Below are positions 9,607 to 19,700 of a stretch of 64,000 bases of DNA, piece by piece. This stretch comes from Stenotrophomonas sepilia (GTDB lineage Bacteria > Pseudomonadota > Gammaproteobacteria > Xanthomonadales > Xanthomonadaceae), in NCBI RefSeq assembly GCF_003244875.1, contig NZ_LXXZ01000041.1, forward strand, positions 1-64,000. The letters are read 5' to 3'. The first letter of the stretch is position 1. Each line of letters begins with the position of its first letter. Under the pieces are notes generated by a model. That model was not told the origin of the DNA and made no database searches. It saw only the letters and a list, made by a program, of their open reading frames with translations. The translations under genes were made by a program, and so were the position numbers.

Positions 9607-10334
9607 TGCCACCACTGCGGCATGCGGCTGGCGTCTACACCACCCGTTTCGAACACCGCCGTGCGGGTGCCGCCGGCCTTGACCGGGAACTCGATGCTGA
9701 TCGACTTGCCCTTGCGCGCCAGCTTCCACAGCGCCTTCTGGTCGGTGATGAACAGGGCGATGGCTTCATCGGTCTTCGGGCGCCACGCCGCCATCGACAC
9801 CGGCTTGCCGTCGTCCACGGTCACTTTCACCGTGCACTGCGGGCAACGGAAATCGCCGGCCTGCAGCACCAGGTAGGCATGCCGCTTCCACTCCGGATGA
9901 TCGCGGAACACCAGCTGCACCGTCTTCGCGCCGCTGCCATCCACGTCCACCCGTTCCTTGCTGTAGATCTGCGCCGACACCTGGTTGCCCTTGTTGCCCA
10001 CCGGGATCTGGTTGTACTGCCACAGCGCCTGCATGCGGCGCAGGTCGCGCGCGGCATCGCCCTTGGCCTTGACCTCGTCGAAGCCTGCAGCGATGCGCTC
10101 GGCGGCGGCGGTGTCCTTGTACTGGTCCAGCAGCGAGGCGCCGTGCAGGCGCGCGCGCTCCCAGTCCTGCGCGGCCACGGCCATGTCGTACTGCTTGGCC
10201 AGGTCTTCGGCCTTGGCCTCCTTCTGCGCCTGCACGGCGGCCGCGGCGGCTTCCTGCGCCTTGCGTTCTTCCTCGGGGTTGCTGCAGGCGGCCAGCGCCA
10301 GGGTGCAGGCGGTGAGCAGGATCAGTCGTTTCAT
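9603..10334 (-). CDS. Lipoprotein of unknown function
   Basis: A 243-residue predicted lipoprotein. The N terminus MKRLILLTACTLALAAC ends in a lipobox with Cys17. A charged Ala/Glu/Lys-rich stretch (about residues 20-60) that could be helical or coiled follows, then a soluble domain with no family I recognise. The start at the signal peptide Met was preferred to an upstream Met at 10394. It is coupled to the HAD phosphatase gene downstream by a 4-base overlap. Confidence 0.8.
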   Translation of the reverse strand: MKRLILLTACTLALAACSNPEEERKAQEAAAAAVQAQKEAKAEDLAKQYDMAVAAQDWERARLHGASLLDQYKDTAAAERIAAGFDEVKAKGDAARDLRRMQALWQYNQIPVGNKGNQVSAQIYSKERVDVDGSGAKTVQLVFRDHPEWKRHAYLVLQAGDFRCPQCTVKVTVDDGKPVSMAAWRPKTDEAIALFITDQKALWKLARKGKSISIEFPVKAGGTRTAVFETGGVDASRMPQWWQ

Positions 10335-10388
10335 GGCGGAGGTCCTTTGCGAGTGCATCCCGATTCTATCGGCAGCGAAAAGCGGATA

Positions 10389-10418
10389 CACCAACGGCGG
10401 GTTTCCCCGCCGTTGGTG
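10389..10418 (-). terminator. Strong hairpin between aminopeptidase and lipoprotein genes
   Basis: CACCAACGGCGGG and CCCGCCGTTGGTG form a 13-bp stem around a TTTC loop. It lies just past the M1 peptidase end. A poor T-run follows on the minus strand, so termination is plausible but not certain. Confidence 0.5.
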
Positions 10419-10433
10419 GTGAAGCAGTGACCG

Positions 10434-10458
10434 GTTGCCGGTCAGCGACCGGCACTAC
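10434..10458. repeat. Single SMAG-type REP
   Basis: GCCGGTCAGCGACCGGCACTAC is a variant of the GCCGGC class, placed immediately downstream of the M1 peptidase stop. Confidence 0.65.
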
Positions 10459-10461
10459 CGC

Positions 10462-12390
10462 TTACTTGGCTTCAGCCTTGGCCAGCATGTCCTGGACCGA
10501 GGCGGTGGTGATCGGGTGGTAGCCCGGCTTGGCCTTTTCGAAGGCCTGCTTGGCCAGCTCCAGCCCCTTCGGGGTCTTCACCAGTTCGGCGTAGATCGGC
10601 ATGATCAGCTTGCGACGGCCGACGCGCTCGATGAATGCAGCCGCGCCTTCATTGGCCTGCTCGTAGCCGCTGCGGATTGCCAGCGGGTACCAGCGCATGG
10701 CGATCTCGCCATTCGGGGTGCCGGTGAAGTGGAAGGCCTTGTCCAGCGTGGCCAGCTTGTCCAGCGGCTGGGTCGCGCCCAGGCCATCGATGAAGCGCAC
10801 CCATTCCTGCGTGCTCCAGTCGGCGATGACCTGGCTGCTCGGCACAGTGCCGGCGCTGGCGAAGGCGATGCGCGCGGTATCGACGCTGCTGAAGTTGCGC
10901 GACTGCGCCTTGGCCGCGAACGCCGGAATGCCCGGCTCGTCCAGCCATGCCTTCAGTTCGGCCTCGGTCACTGCCGACGGATTCTTCGGCAGCAGGTTCT
11001 TCTTCATGTAGTCGACGAACTGGTCGGTGTTCGCGCTCTGGAAAGCATGGTCATCGAACCAGCCGCGCAGGAACGGATCGAAGGTCTCGCGGCCGAAGCG
11101 CTGCTCCAGGAATTCCAGGAACCACGCACCCTTGACGTAGGCCACCTGGCTGAGGGCTTCGTCGGGATCACGCTCGTTCAGCGGCGGCAGCGCCAGTGCC
11201 TGGTCGGCCGGGCTCATGTCCTTCACTTCGGCCAGCAGGTCGGTCTGGTCGATCTGCTTCTCCATCTCGGCCATTTCCTTGCCGTACAGGGCTTCGGTGA
11301 TGCGGCCCTGGACGTAGGTGGTGAAGCCTTCATTGAGCCAGATGTCCTTCCAGCTGGCGTTGGTCACCAGGTTGCCCGACCAGCTGTGCGCCAGTTCGTG
11401 GGCGACCAGCGAGACCAGCGACTTGTCGCCGACGATCACGGTCGGGGTGGCGAAGGTCAGGCGCGGGTTCTCCATGCCACCGAACGGGAACGACGGCGGC
11501 AGCACCAGCATGTCGTAGCGGCCCCAGCGGTATTCGCCGTACAGCTTCTCGGCGGCACCGATCATCTTCTCGGTGTCTTCGAATTCCTTGGCGGCCTTGT
11601 TGACCATGGTCGGCTCGGCCCAGACGCCGGAGCGGCCGGAGATCGGCTCAAACACCAGGTCGCCGGCGGCGATGGCCAGCAGATAGGACGGAATCGGCTG
11701 CGGCATCTTGAAGGTGTAGTCACCATCACGCGCGGCCTTCGGATCGTTGTCGGCGCTCATCAGCACCATCACGTCCGGGCGCGAGACCACGTGCGCGCTG
11801 TAGGTGAAGCGCACGCTCGGGGTGTCCTGCAGCGGCACCCAGGAACGGGCATGGATGGCCTGCGACTGGCTGAACATGAAGGGCAGCTTCTTGCCCTCGG
11901 TCATCGACGGCGCCAGCCACTGCAGGCCCGAGGCGGTCGGTGCGGTGTGGTAGGTCACTTCCACCTTGGCCGGCTGTTCCGCAGCCTCGATGGTCAGCTT
12001 GCTGCCGAACACCTTGTCGGCCGGGGCCAGTTCGAACTTCAGCGGGCTGCGCGCGCCGTCGGCGGCAACGGCCTCGACCTTGGACACGGTCAGCTCGCGG
12101 GTGTCGAGCACCAGCTGCCTGGCGTCCTTCTGTTTCCATTCCAGGGTGTAGGTGGCGGTACCGCCGATCTGCTTCTGGTCGAAGTCCAGCTTCAGATCCA
12201 GCGCGATGTCCTTGATGACGACCTTGTCCGGCTCGGCGTACGAGCTCTCGTCGTGGCTGCGGTTCTCGGCGTTCACGGGGGCGGCAGGGGCCTTTGCGGC
12301 AGTCGGGGCGGCGGCGGGCGCGGCCGCCTCCTGGGAGCAGCCGGCGGCCAGGGCCACGGCCAGCGGAAGGAGCATCAGCGGATTACGCAT
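10462..12390 (-). CDS. M1-family zinc aminopeptidase, lipoprotein
   Basis: A 642-residue metallopeptidase of the aminopeptidase N family. The N terminus MRNPLMLLPLAVALAAGC is a lipoprotein signal with the lipobox Cys at 18, so the enzyme should sit on the periplasmic face of a membrane. An Ala-rich linker leads to the M1 domain. The exopeptidase motif GGMENP and the zinc site HELAHSW with the third ligand Glu in LNEGFTTY (HEXXH-X18-E spacing) are visible near residues 290-350. The C-terminal region is helical ARM-like. It probably trims peptides in the periplasm; the natural substrate is unknown. Confidence 0.93.
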   Translation of the reverse strand: MRNPLMLLPLAVALAAGCSQEAAAPAAAPTAAKAPAAPVNAENRSHDESSYAEPDKVVIKDIALDLKLDFDQKQIGGTATYTLEWKQKDARQLVLDTRELTVSKVEAVAADGARSPLKFELAPADKVFGSKLTIEAAEQPAKVEVTYHTAPTASGLQWLAPSMTEGKKLPFMFSQSQAIHARSWVPLQDTPSVRFTYSAHVVSRPDVMVLMSADNDPKAARDGDYTFKMPQPIPSYLLAIAAGDLVFEPISGRSGVWAEPTMVNKAAKEFEDTEKMIGAAEKLYGEYRWGRYDMLVLPPSFPFGGMENPRLTFATPTVIVGDKSLVSLVAHELAHSWSGNLVTNASWKDIWLNEGFTTYVQGRITEALYGKEMAEMEKQIDQTDLLAEVKDMSPADQALALPPLNERDPDEALSQVAYVKGAWFLEFLEQRFGRETFDPFLRGWFDDHAFQSANTDQFVDYMKKNLLPKNPSAVTEAELKAWLDEPGIPAFAAKAQSRNFSSVDTARIAFASAGTVPSSQVIADWSTQEWVRFIDGLGATQPLDKLATLDKAFHFTGTPNGEIAMRWYPLAIRSGYEQANEGAAAFIERVGRRKLIMPIYAELVKTPKGLELAKQAFEKAKPGYHPITTASVQDMLAKAEAK

Positions 12391-12484
12391 GAATCGGGAC
12401 CGTTACGGGGATCAAACCCCAATGGTACCTCCCTCCGGCCCGGCAGGCGTTACGCGGTGCGGGGTAATGGCAGGCACAGCGCCG

Positions 12485-12560
12485 GTAGTGCCGGCCGCTG
12501 GCCGGCAACCCCGTCGCCCGGTGGTTGCCCGCGCAGGTGCCGGCCAGCGGCCGGCACTAC
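12485..12560. repeat. SMAG-type REP inverted pair (GCCGGC class)
   Basis: GTAGTGCCGGCCGCTGGCCGG and its inverted copy ending in CTAC enclose about 25 bases. The pair lies between ubiE and the M1 peptidase gene on the same strand. Confidence 0.8.
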
Positions 12561-12573
12561 CGGAACACCGGGC

Positions 12574-13335
12574 TTACAGCTTGTAGCCGGAATGGATCGA
12601 CACGATGCCGCCGGTCAGGTTCTTGTAGTGGCAGCGCTCGAAGCCGGCCTGCCCCATCATCGCCTTCAGTTCGTCCTGCGGCGGATGCTTGCGGATGCTC
12701 TCGGCCAGATACTGGTAGCTGTCCGAATCGTTGGCGAACAACTTGCCCAACCTGGGCAGGATCTTGAACGAGTGGAAGTCGTAGATCGGCTTGAACCAGT
12801 CCGCAGTGACCTCGGAGAACTCCAGCACGCGGGCCTGGCCGCCCACCTTCAGCACGCGGTACATCTCGCGCAGGCCGGCGTCCTTGTCGGTCACGTTGCG
12901 CAGGCCGAAGGCAATGGTGACCAGGTCGAAGCTGTTGTCCGGGAACGGCAGGGCTTCGGCGTTGCACTGCACGTAGTCCAGGCCAAGCACCAGGCCGCGG
13001 TTGGTCAGGCGGTCCCGGCCGACCGACAGCATGCCGGCGTTGATGTCGCCCAGCACCACCGAGCCCTCGGCGCCGACGCGTTCCTTCAGCAGGGCGGCGA
13101 TGTCGCCGGTGCCGCCGGCCAGATCGAGCACGCGGTCGCCCGGCTTCACCTGCGCGGTCGCGACGTAGTAGCGCTTCCACGCCCGGTGCACGCCCAGGCT
13201 CATCAGGTCGTTCATCAGGTCGTAGTTGCGCGCGACCGAGGTGAACACCTGGCCGACCAGCTTCTGCTTGTCCTTGGCGGCGACGTCGCGGAACCCGAAA
13301 TGGGTGGTACCGGCTTTGTAGGGGGATTCGCTCAT
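12574..13335 (-). CDS. ubiE: Ubiquinone/menaquinone biosynthesis C-methyltransferase UbiE
   Basis: A 253-residue class I SAM-dependent methyltransferase that methylates the quinone ring at carbon 2. The start at MSESPYKAGTTHFGFRDVAA gives the standard family length; the same frame extends upstream antisense to the next gene. Motif I is VLDLAGGTGDIA, and the UbiE signatures YDLMNDLMSLGVHRAWKR and FGLRNVTDKDAGLREMYRVL are present. It is divergent from the deaminase gene. Confidence 0.96.
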   Translation of the reverse strand: MSESPYKAGTTHFGFRDVAAKDKQKLVGQVFTSVARNYDLMNDLMSLGVHRAWKRYYVATAQVKPGDRVLDLAGGTGDIAALLKERVGAEGSVVLGDINAGMLSVGRDRLTNRGLVLGLDYVQCNAEALPFPDNSFDLVTIAFGLRNVTDKDAGLREMYRVLKVGGQARVLEFSEVTADWFKPIYDFHSFKILPRLGKLFANDSDSYQYLAESIRKHPPQDELKAMMGQAGFERCHYKNLTGGIVSIHSGYKL

Positions 13336-13381
13336 GGCCCCGATTATCGCACCGCCGGGGGCGAGCGGCACCCCCTGCCCG

Positions 13382-13387
13382 TATGAT
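13382..13387 (+). promoter_or_regulatory. Candidate -10 element of the deaminase gene
   Basis: TATGAT lies 30 bases before the start codon. No convincing -35 box was seen, which is common in this group. This is inference from position and sequence only. Confidence 0.35.
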
Positions 13388-13416
13388 GGCGGGCCACGAC
13401 TGACCGGAGCCCCCGC

Positions 13417-13869
13417 ATGATCACCACGCCCGACTACCAGGCCCTGCTGCAGACCGCCATCGCCGAAGCCCGCCAGGGCCTGGCCGAGGGCGGCGTGCCG
13501 ATCGGCGCGGCGCTGTACCACAACGACGGCCGCCTGCTCGGCTGCGGCCACAACCGCCGCGTGCAGGAAGGCGACCCGTCGGTGCACGGCGAAACCGACG
13601 CCTTCCGCAAGGCCGGCCGCCAGCGCCGCTACCAGGACACCATCATGGTCACCACCCTGGCGCCGTGCTGGTACTGCTCGGGCCTGGTGCGCCAGTTCAA
13701 CATCGGCACCGTGGTGGTGGGCGAATCGCGCACGTTCCAGGGCGGCATCGACTGGCTGCGCGAGAACGGCGTCAACGTGATCGACCTCGACAACCAGGAA
13801 TGCGTTGACCTGCTGGGTGGCTTCATTGCGCAGCATCCGGAGATCTGGAACGAAGACATCGGTGAATAA
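13417..13869 (+). CDS. Cytosine-deaminase-like nucleoside/base deaminase
   Basis: A 150-residue zinc deaminase of the CDA fold. The zinc and proton-shuttle motif is HGETDAF (His and Glu) and the two Cys ligands are in APCWYCSG. The overall layout (AEGGVPIGAAL, catalytic pair, then a C-terminal LLGGFIAQHPEIWNEDIGE) resembles fungal-type cytosine deaminase more than TadA. It would act in pyrimidine salvage. Substrate assignment is by resemblance only. Confidence 0.85.
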   Translation: MITTPDYQALLQTAIAEARQGLAEGGVPIGAALYHNDGRLLGCGHNRRVQEGDPSVHGETDAFRKAGRQRRYQDTIMVTTLAPCWYCSGLVRQFNIGTVVVGESRTFQGGIDWLRENGVNVIDLDNQECVDLLGGFIAQHPEIWNEDIGE

Positions 13870-14067
13870 GCACCGTGCAACGTGTCATTGAACCCGTTTA
13901 ATGAACGCTTCAGCGCGGGCACGTTCTAGTGCCTGCAGCGTTTGCGGCCGATGCCGTGAACCCGTGCACAGTCAGCTGCGCTGCGTGCATACACTGCGGT
14001 AACACCCCATCCGGCCGAGGCGCCTAGGGTGGGGTTACCGGGGTCCCTTTCCCCGGCGGAGCCAGCC

Positions 14068-14328
14068 ATGTGCGCGCACGCCGTACGTCCCCCGCCCGAC
14101 CCGATCCTCGATGCCATCCGCGAGCGCCTGCAGCAGCAGTACGCGCTGCACCAGCGTGGCGCCAGGTTCTGGACCGCCTACCAGGGCCTGCAGCTGGAAC
14201 TGGTGCGCGACCATCCGCTCGATCAGGAGCGCCTGTGCAATGCGATGGCCGACATGGCCGAGGACCTCGGTGCGGTCGAGCATGCGCAATTGATCGGCAA
14301 TCGCCACGCCGGCTCCACATCCCGCTGA
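14068..14328 (+). CDS. Small hypothetical protein
   Basis: An 86-residue soluble protein, helical and charged, with no family recognised. The start at MCAHAVRPPPDP is preceded by GGCGGAG at a good ribosome-binding distance, better than the upstream Met at 14029. It is followed closely by another small unknown gene, so the two may be cotranscribed. Confidence 0.6.
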   Translation: MCAHAVRPPPDPILDAIRERLQQQYALHQRGARFWTAYQGLQLELVRDHPLDQERLCNAMADMAEDLGAVEHAQLIGNRHAGSTSR

Positions 14329-14403
14329 CGCGGCATGCACCGCCACATACGCCACACTCCGATGAACCCCCACTCCCTTTCCACTCAACCGAACTGGATT
14401 GTC

Positions 14404-14739
14404 ATGCACGCTGAAGTCCCCACCATTCCTCCGGTCATCAACGTAGACGCCGAGCTTGACCACTGGCGCCGCCAGCATGCCGAAGGCGCACTGCCGCACA
14501 ACTCGTTCGGCTCGTACGTGCCGTGGATCAAGTTCGCCTGTGATTCGCTGATCACCCAGCCGCGCGCCAGCGAGGCCGAACGTGACGAGATGTTCCAGAC
14601 CCAGTATGCCTTGCAGATCATGCCGCGGCTGAGCGAGGCCCAGGCCCGTGAGTTCGTCGACCGTTGCTGGCAACACGTCTACCAGAGCAGCCCGGTGCGC
14701 AGCCTGCAGGCGCCACGACTGCAGCGCATGCGCGCCTGA
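14404..14739 (+). CDS. Small hypothetical protein
   Basis: A 111-residue soluble protein with a recognisable compact body (VDAELDHWRRQHAEGALPHN followed by a helical C-terminal half) but no known function. Start choice is uncertain; upstream in-frame Mets exist at 14335 and 14362. It is in tandem with the previous small gene, 75 bases apart. Confidence 0.6.
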   Translation: MHAEVPTIPPVINVDAELDHWRRQHAEGALPHNSFGSYVPWIKFACDSLITQPRASEAERDEMFQTQYALQIMPRLSEAQAREFVDRCWQHVYQSSPVRSLQAPRLQRMRA

Positions 14740-14809
14740 CCGGCGCTGCACGGCGCCTGCACGGGTCACTGCCGATCATCCTCGTCACCTGAGTGGGCAC
14801 ACGACGACG

Positions 14810-15232
14810 ATGAAAGCGCGCAACCTGTTCAATACGATCGCCAAGAAGGCCGCGACAGCCACCGGCTCACCGTGGACCTTCCTGGCTGCGGTGGCGATCG
14901 TGGTGATCTGGGGCATCACCGGCCCGGTGTTCGGTTTCAACGACACCTGGCAGCTGGTGATCAATACCGGCACCACCATCATCACCTTCCTGATGGTGTT
15001 CCTGATCCAGCACACGCAGAACGCCGACACTGCCGCGATGCAGATCAAGCTGGACGAGCTGATCCGGGCGACGGCCGAAGCCAACAACGAACTGCTGGAT
15101 CTGGAAGAACTGGACGAAGCGCGCCTGGAAGAGATCCGGGCCGAGTACGAGCAGATGGCCCGCGAAGCAGGCGATGCGCTGGCGCGCGTCCGCGCCTGCC
15201 ATGCGGCGCGACGCGACGATGAAGCGGTGTAG
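14810..15232 (+). CDS. Low-affinity iron permease-family membrane protein
   Basis: A 140-residue protein resembling the low-affinity iron permease domain. There are two membrane helices (about residues 20-42 and 50-70), with the family-like segments FGFNDTWQLVINTGTTIITF and FLIQHTQNADTAAMQIKLDELI. An acidic helical tail follows (LEELDEARLEEIRAEYEQM). Iron transport by bacterial members is not established, so the name reflects domain similarity. The start at MKARNLFNTIAKKAA was chosen over a longer frame overlapping the previous gene. Confidence 0.82.
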   Translation: MKARNLFNTIAKKAATATGSPWTFLAAVAIVVIWGITGPVFGFNDTWQLVINTGTTIITFLMVFLIQHTQNADTAAMQIKLDELIRATAEANNELLDLEELDEARLEEIRAEYEQMAREAGDALARVRACHAARRDDEAV

Positions 15233-15249
15233 CAGGCCCCAGAATGACA

Positions 15250-15310
15250 ATGCCGGCCAGCGGCCGGCACTGCCATCGATCATCCAGGTAGAGCCGGCCG
15301 CCGGCAGGCC
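15250..15310. repeat. SMAG-type REP pair (GCCGGC class)
   Basis: TGCCGGCCAGCGGCCGGCA is followed by GTAGAGCCGGCCGCCGGCAG. The pair lies between the convergent iron-permease-like gene and smeF. Confidence 0.75.
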
Positions 15311-15315
15311 TTCCC

Positions 15316-16701
15316 TCAGCCGCGCTCGTGCCAGCCGCCGCCCAGTACCTTGTACAGAGTGATGCGGTTGGCCTGCTGGGCCAACTGCGCCTGCAACTGG
15401 GTCTGCTGCGCGTTGTAGGCAGTACGTCGTGCGTCCAGCAGGGTCACGAAGCTGTCCAGGCCGGCGTCGTAACGTGCCTGCGACAGGCGGTTGGCCTGTT
15501 CGGCCGCTTCCACCAGGCGCTGCTGTGAACTCACCTGTTCATCCAGGCTGACATTCAACGCCAGCGCATCGGCGGTTTCGCGGAAGCCCACCTGGATCGA
15601 CTTCTCGTACTGCGCCAGTGCGATATCACGATCAGCGTTGGCGACGGCCAGGTTGGCGCGCAGCTTGCCGCCCTGGAAGATCGGCAGGGTGATCTTCGGC
15701 AGGAAACTCCATACGCGAGTGCCGCTGTCGAACAGACTGGACAATTCGCTGGAGCCACTGCCAATGCTGCCGGTCAGCGAGATGCTCGGGAAGAACGCGG
15801 CACGTGCCGCGCCGATGTTGGCATTGGCGGCCAGCAGCTGGTGTTCGGCGGCCATGATGTCCGGGCGCTGCAGCAGCACATCGCTGGGCAGGCCGGCCGG
15901 CGGAGGCGCCAGTGCCAGCAACTGCGGTTCGATGCCGTCCGGCAGCAGCGCCGGATCCAACTGGCCACCGGCCAGCAGCGCCAGCGCGTTGCGGTCCTGG
16001 GCCAGCTGGCCACGCAGGCGCGCGGCATCAGTGCGCGCGGTCTCGACCAGCGTGCGGGTCTGGGTCAGTTCCAGTGCCGAACTGCCACCACGCTCGTGGC
16101 GGGCCTCGGCCAAGCGCAACGAATCCTCGTAGGTCTTCAGCGTGGCATCGGCGATCTTCAGACGCTGGGCATCGGCACCGTAGGTCAGCCACGCCGTCGC
16201 TGTCTCGGCCACCAGGCTCAGCTGCGCGTTGCGACGATTGGCAGCTACGGCAAAGTACTGCTGCAGTGCCGCTTCGCTGAGGTTGCGCACGCGGCCGAAC
16301 AGGTCCAGCTCGAACTCGGCCACGCCGACACCGGCGGTGAACTGCTCGGTGACGCCAGCGTCGGTGCCCTGGCGCTGCATCTGGCCGGTGACGGCCACGC
16401 CGGGCACGCGGTCGGCACGCTGTACGCGGTACTGGCCGCGCGCGCGTTCAACGTTGAGCACGGCCACGCGCAGGTCGCGGTTGTTCTGCAGCGACTGCTC
16501 GATCACTTGCTGCAGGCGCGCATCGGTGAAGAAATCGCGCCAGCCGACGGCGGCGACATCAGCCACCTGGCCCTGTACAGCCTCGGCCGGCCACTGCGCC
16601 GGAATTGCCGGAGCGACGGCGGTGTTCTTCGGCACCAGAGTGGAGCAGCCGGCCAGCACGAGCGCGGCGGCAATGGAAAGGAACAGGGATGCACTTTTCA
16701 T
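15316..16701 (-). CDS. smeF: Multidrug efflux outer membrane channel SmeF
   Basis: A 461-residue TolC/OprM-type outer-membrane factor. The signal MKSASLFLSIAAALVLAGC ends in a lipobox with Cys19, as is usual for OprM-like channels. The two outer-membrane-efflux repeats cover most of the protein, with long Ala/Gln-rich helices. It is the last gene of smeDEF, the chromosomal RND pump of S. maltophilia that exports quinolones, tetracycline, chloramphenicol and others. The start at 16701 was chosen for the signal peptide. Confidence 0.95.
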   Translation of the reverse strand: MKSASLFLSIAAALVLAGCSTLVPKNTAVAPAIPAQWPAEAVQGQVADVAAVGWRDFFTDARLQQVIEQSLQNNRDLRVAVLNVERARGQYRVQRADRVPGVAVTGQMQRQGTDAGVTEQFTAGVGVAEFELDLFGRVRNLSEAALQQYFAVAANRRNAQLSLVAETATAWLTYGADAQRLKIADATLKTYEDSLRLAEARHERGGSSALELTQTRTLVETARTDAARLRGQLAQDRNALALLAGGQLDPALLPDGIEPQLLALAPPPAGLPSDVLLQRPDIMAAEHQLLAANANIGAARAAFFPSISLTGSIGSGSSELSSLFDSGTRVWSFLPKITLPIFQGGKLRANLAVANADRDIALAQYEKSIQVGFRETADALALNVSLDEQVSSQQRLVEAAEQANRLSQARYDAGLDSFVTLLDARRTAYNAQQTQLQAQLAQQANRITLYKVLGGGWHERG

Positions 16702-16736
16702 GGGAATGACTTCCATCGGTACTGCCGTATGGCAGG

Positions 16737-16768
16737 AGGCAGTGCCGGCCAGCGGCCGGCACTGCCGT
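16737..16768. repeat. SMAG-type REP in the smeE-smeF gap
   Basis: GGCAGTGCCGGCCAGCGGCC and its continuation form a 13-bp palindrome between the smeE stop and the smeF start, inside a transcribed operon. Confidence 0.7.
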
Positions 16769-16773
16769 TTCGA

Positions 16774-19700
16774 TCACGTCGTGGATTTGCGCTTGAACAC
16801 GCGCTGCACCACCACGAAGAACAGCGGTACGAAGAACACGCCGAGCACGGTGCCAACGATCATGCCGCCGAGCACGCCGGTGCCGATCGCCTGCTTGGCG
16901 CCGGAGCCGGCACCGGTGGAGATCGCCAGCGGTACCACGCCCATGCCGAAGGCCAGCGAGGTCATCACGATCGGGCGCAGGCGGTCGCGCACGGCGTGCA
17001 TGATCGCGTCGACCAGGCTGGCGCCCTTCTCCAGGTTTTCCTTGGCGAACTCGACGATCAGGATCGCGTTCTTGCTGGTCAGGCCCACCGTGGTCAGCAT
17101 CGCCACCTGGAAATAGATGTCGCGCTCCAGGCCCTTGAAGGTATTGGCCAGCACTGCGCCGAGGATACCCAGCGGGGCCGCCAGCAGCACCGCCGTCGGC
17201 ACGCTCCAGCTTTCGTACATCGCGGCCAGGCACAGGAACACGATCATCAGCGACAGCGTGTACAGCAACGGCGTCTGCGAGCCCGCCTGGCGTTCCTGGT
17301 AGGACATCGCCGTCCACTCGATGCCGAAGCCCGCAGGCAGCTGCTTGGCCAGTTGCTCGATCTCGGCCATGGCATCGCCGGAGGCAACACCCGGGGCCGG
17401 TTCGCCCTGGATCTCCATCGCCGACACACCGTTGTAGCGCTCCAGGCGCGGCGAACCGTAATCCCAGTGCTTGGTGGCGAACGCGCTGAACGGCACCATC
17501 TCGCCCTTGTCGTTCTTCACGGACCAGAGGTCGAAGTCCTCCGGGACCATGCGGAACGGCTGGTCGGCCTGCACGAACACGCGCTTGACGCGGCCACGAT
17601 CGACGAAGTCGTCGATGTACGAGCTGCCCCACGCAGCGGCCAGCGTGCCGTTGATCTGGTCGATCGACAGCCCCAGCGAGGTCGCCTTGGCCGCGTCGAT
17701 GTCGATGCGGAACTGCGGCGTGTCCTCCTGGCCGTTCGGGCGCACGTTGGCCAGCTTCTTGCTGCCGGCGGCCAGGCCGAGCAGCTGGTTGCGTGCGGCC
17801 ACCAGTGCCTCGTGGCCCTGGCCGCTGTTGTCCTTCAGGAAGAAGGTATAGCCCGAGGCGGTACCCAGTTCCGGAATGGCCGGCGGCGGGAAGGCGAAGA
17901 TGAAGGCATCCTTGATCTGGCCCAGGGCTGCCATCGCACGACCGGTGATCGGCATCACGCCATTGTTGGCGTCACGCTCGCTCCAGTCCTTCAGCTTGAC
18001 GAACGCCATGCCGGCGTTCTGGCCCATGCCGGCGAAGCTGAAGCCCTGCACGGAGAACACCGAATCCACCGCATCCTTCTCGTTCTGCAGGAAGTGGTTC
18101 TCCAATGCCGCGATCGATTCCAGCGTGCGCTCCTGGGTGGCGCCGACCGGGGCCTGCACCAGCGCCATCAGCACGCCCTGGTCTTCGTTGGGCAGGAACG
18201 AGCTGGGCAGGCGCACGAACAGCACGCCCATCAGCACGAACAGTGCCGCCACGATGCCCATGAAGCGCCACGGACGATGGATGATGCCGCGCACACCACG
18301 CTGGTAACTTTCGCTGGTGCGGTCGAAGCCGCGGTTGAAACCGTTGAAGAAGCGACCGGCCAGGCCGCGGTGGGCAACATGATGCTCGCCCTTCTTCAAC
18401 GGCTTGAGCATGGTCGCGCACAGTGCCGGCGTCAGCACGATCGCCACCAGTACCGACAACGCCATTGCAGAGACAATCGTGGCCGAGAACTGCCGGTAGA
18501 TCACGCCGGTGGATCCGCTCATGAAGGCCATCGGCACGAACACCGCCGACAGCACCAGGCCGATACCCACCAGCGCACCGGTGATCTGGCCCATCGACTT
18601 GCGGGTCGCTTCAAGCGGCGACAGTCCTTCCTCGGACATGATGCGCTCGACGTTCTCCACCACCACGATGGCGTCGTCCACCAGCAGGCCGATCGCCAGC
18701 ACCATCGCGAACATGGTCAGCATGTTCACCGAAAAGCCCAGCATCGCCAGCACGCCGAAGGTACCCAGCAGCACCACCGGCACGGCGATGGTCGGGATCA
18801 GGGTGGCGCGGAAGTTCTGCAGGAACAGGTACATCACCACGAACACCAGCACGATCGCTTCGAGCAGGGTCTGCACCACGCCCTTGATCGACACGCGCAC
18901 GAAGGGGGTGGTGTCGTACGGGATCTCGGCCTTCAATCCGGCCGGGAAGAAGCTCTTCATGTCGTCCAGCGCAGCATCCACGCCGGCAGCGGTATCCAGC
19001 GCATTGGCGCCGGTGGCCAGGGTGACCGCCAGGCCGCTGGCCGGCTGGCCGTTGTAGCGGGTGACGAAGTCGTAGGACTCGGCACCCAGTTCGACGCGGG
19101 CGACATCACCCAGGCGCAGCTCGGCACCGTCCTGCGCGCCGCGCACGATGATGTTGCGGAACTGTTCCGGGGTCTGCAGGCGCGACTGCGCGTTGATGGT
19201 GGCGTTGAGCTGCTGGCCCTTCACCGACGGCGCACCGCCGAGCTGGCCGATCGCCACCTGGGCATTCTGCGCCTTGATCGCCGCAGTCACTTCCGCGACG
19301 GACAGGCCATAGGTATGCAGCTTGTTCGGGTCCAGCCAGATGCGCATGGCGTACTTGCCACCGAATACCTGGATGTTGCCCACGCCCGGCACGCGGCTGA
19401 GGCGGTCGACGACATTGGAACCGACGTAGTCGGCGATGTCGTTGGCGTCCATGCTGCCGTTCTCGGACACGAACGCGATGACGTTCAGGAAGCCCGAGCT
19501 GGACTTGGCCACGTTGATGCCCTGCCGCTGCACTTCCTGCGGCAGCAGCGGCATGGCCAGCTGCAGCTTGTTCTGCACCTGCACCTGGGCGATGTCCGGG
19601 TTGGTGCCGCTCTCGAAGGTCAGGGTGATGGTGGCCTGGCCGTTGGACGAGCTGTTGGAGGAGAAGTAGATCAGGCCATCAAGGCCCTTCATGTTCTGCT

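Noticed and set aside
12485..12560. Closely spaced palindromes as a possible CRISPR array
   Set aside because: Only two inverted, not direct, copies with no regular spacers; they fit SMAG REPs. No cas genes are present.
10435..13386. A 983-codon plus-strand frame
   Set aside because: Antisense to the M1 aminopeptidase and ubiE, and crosses REP elements; not a gene.
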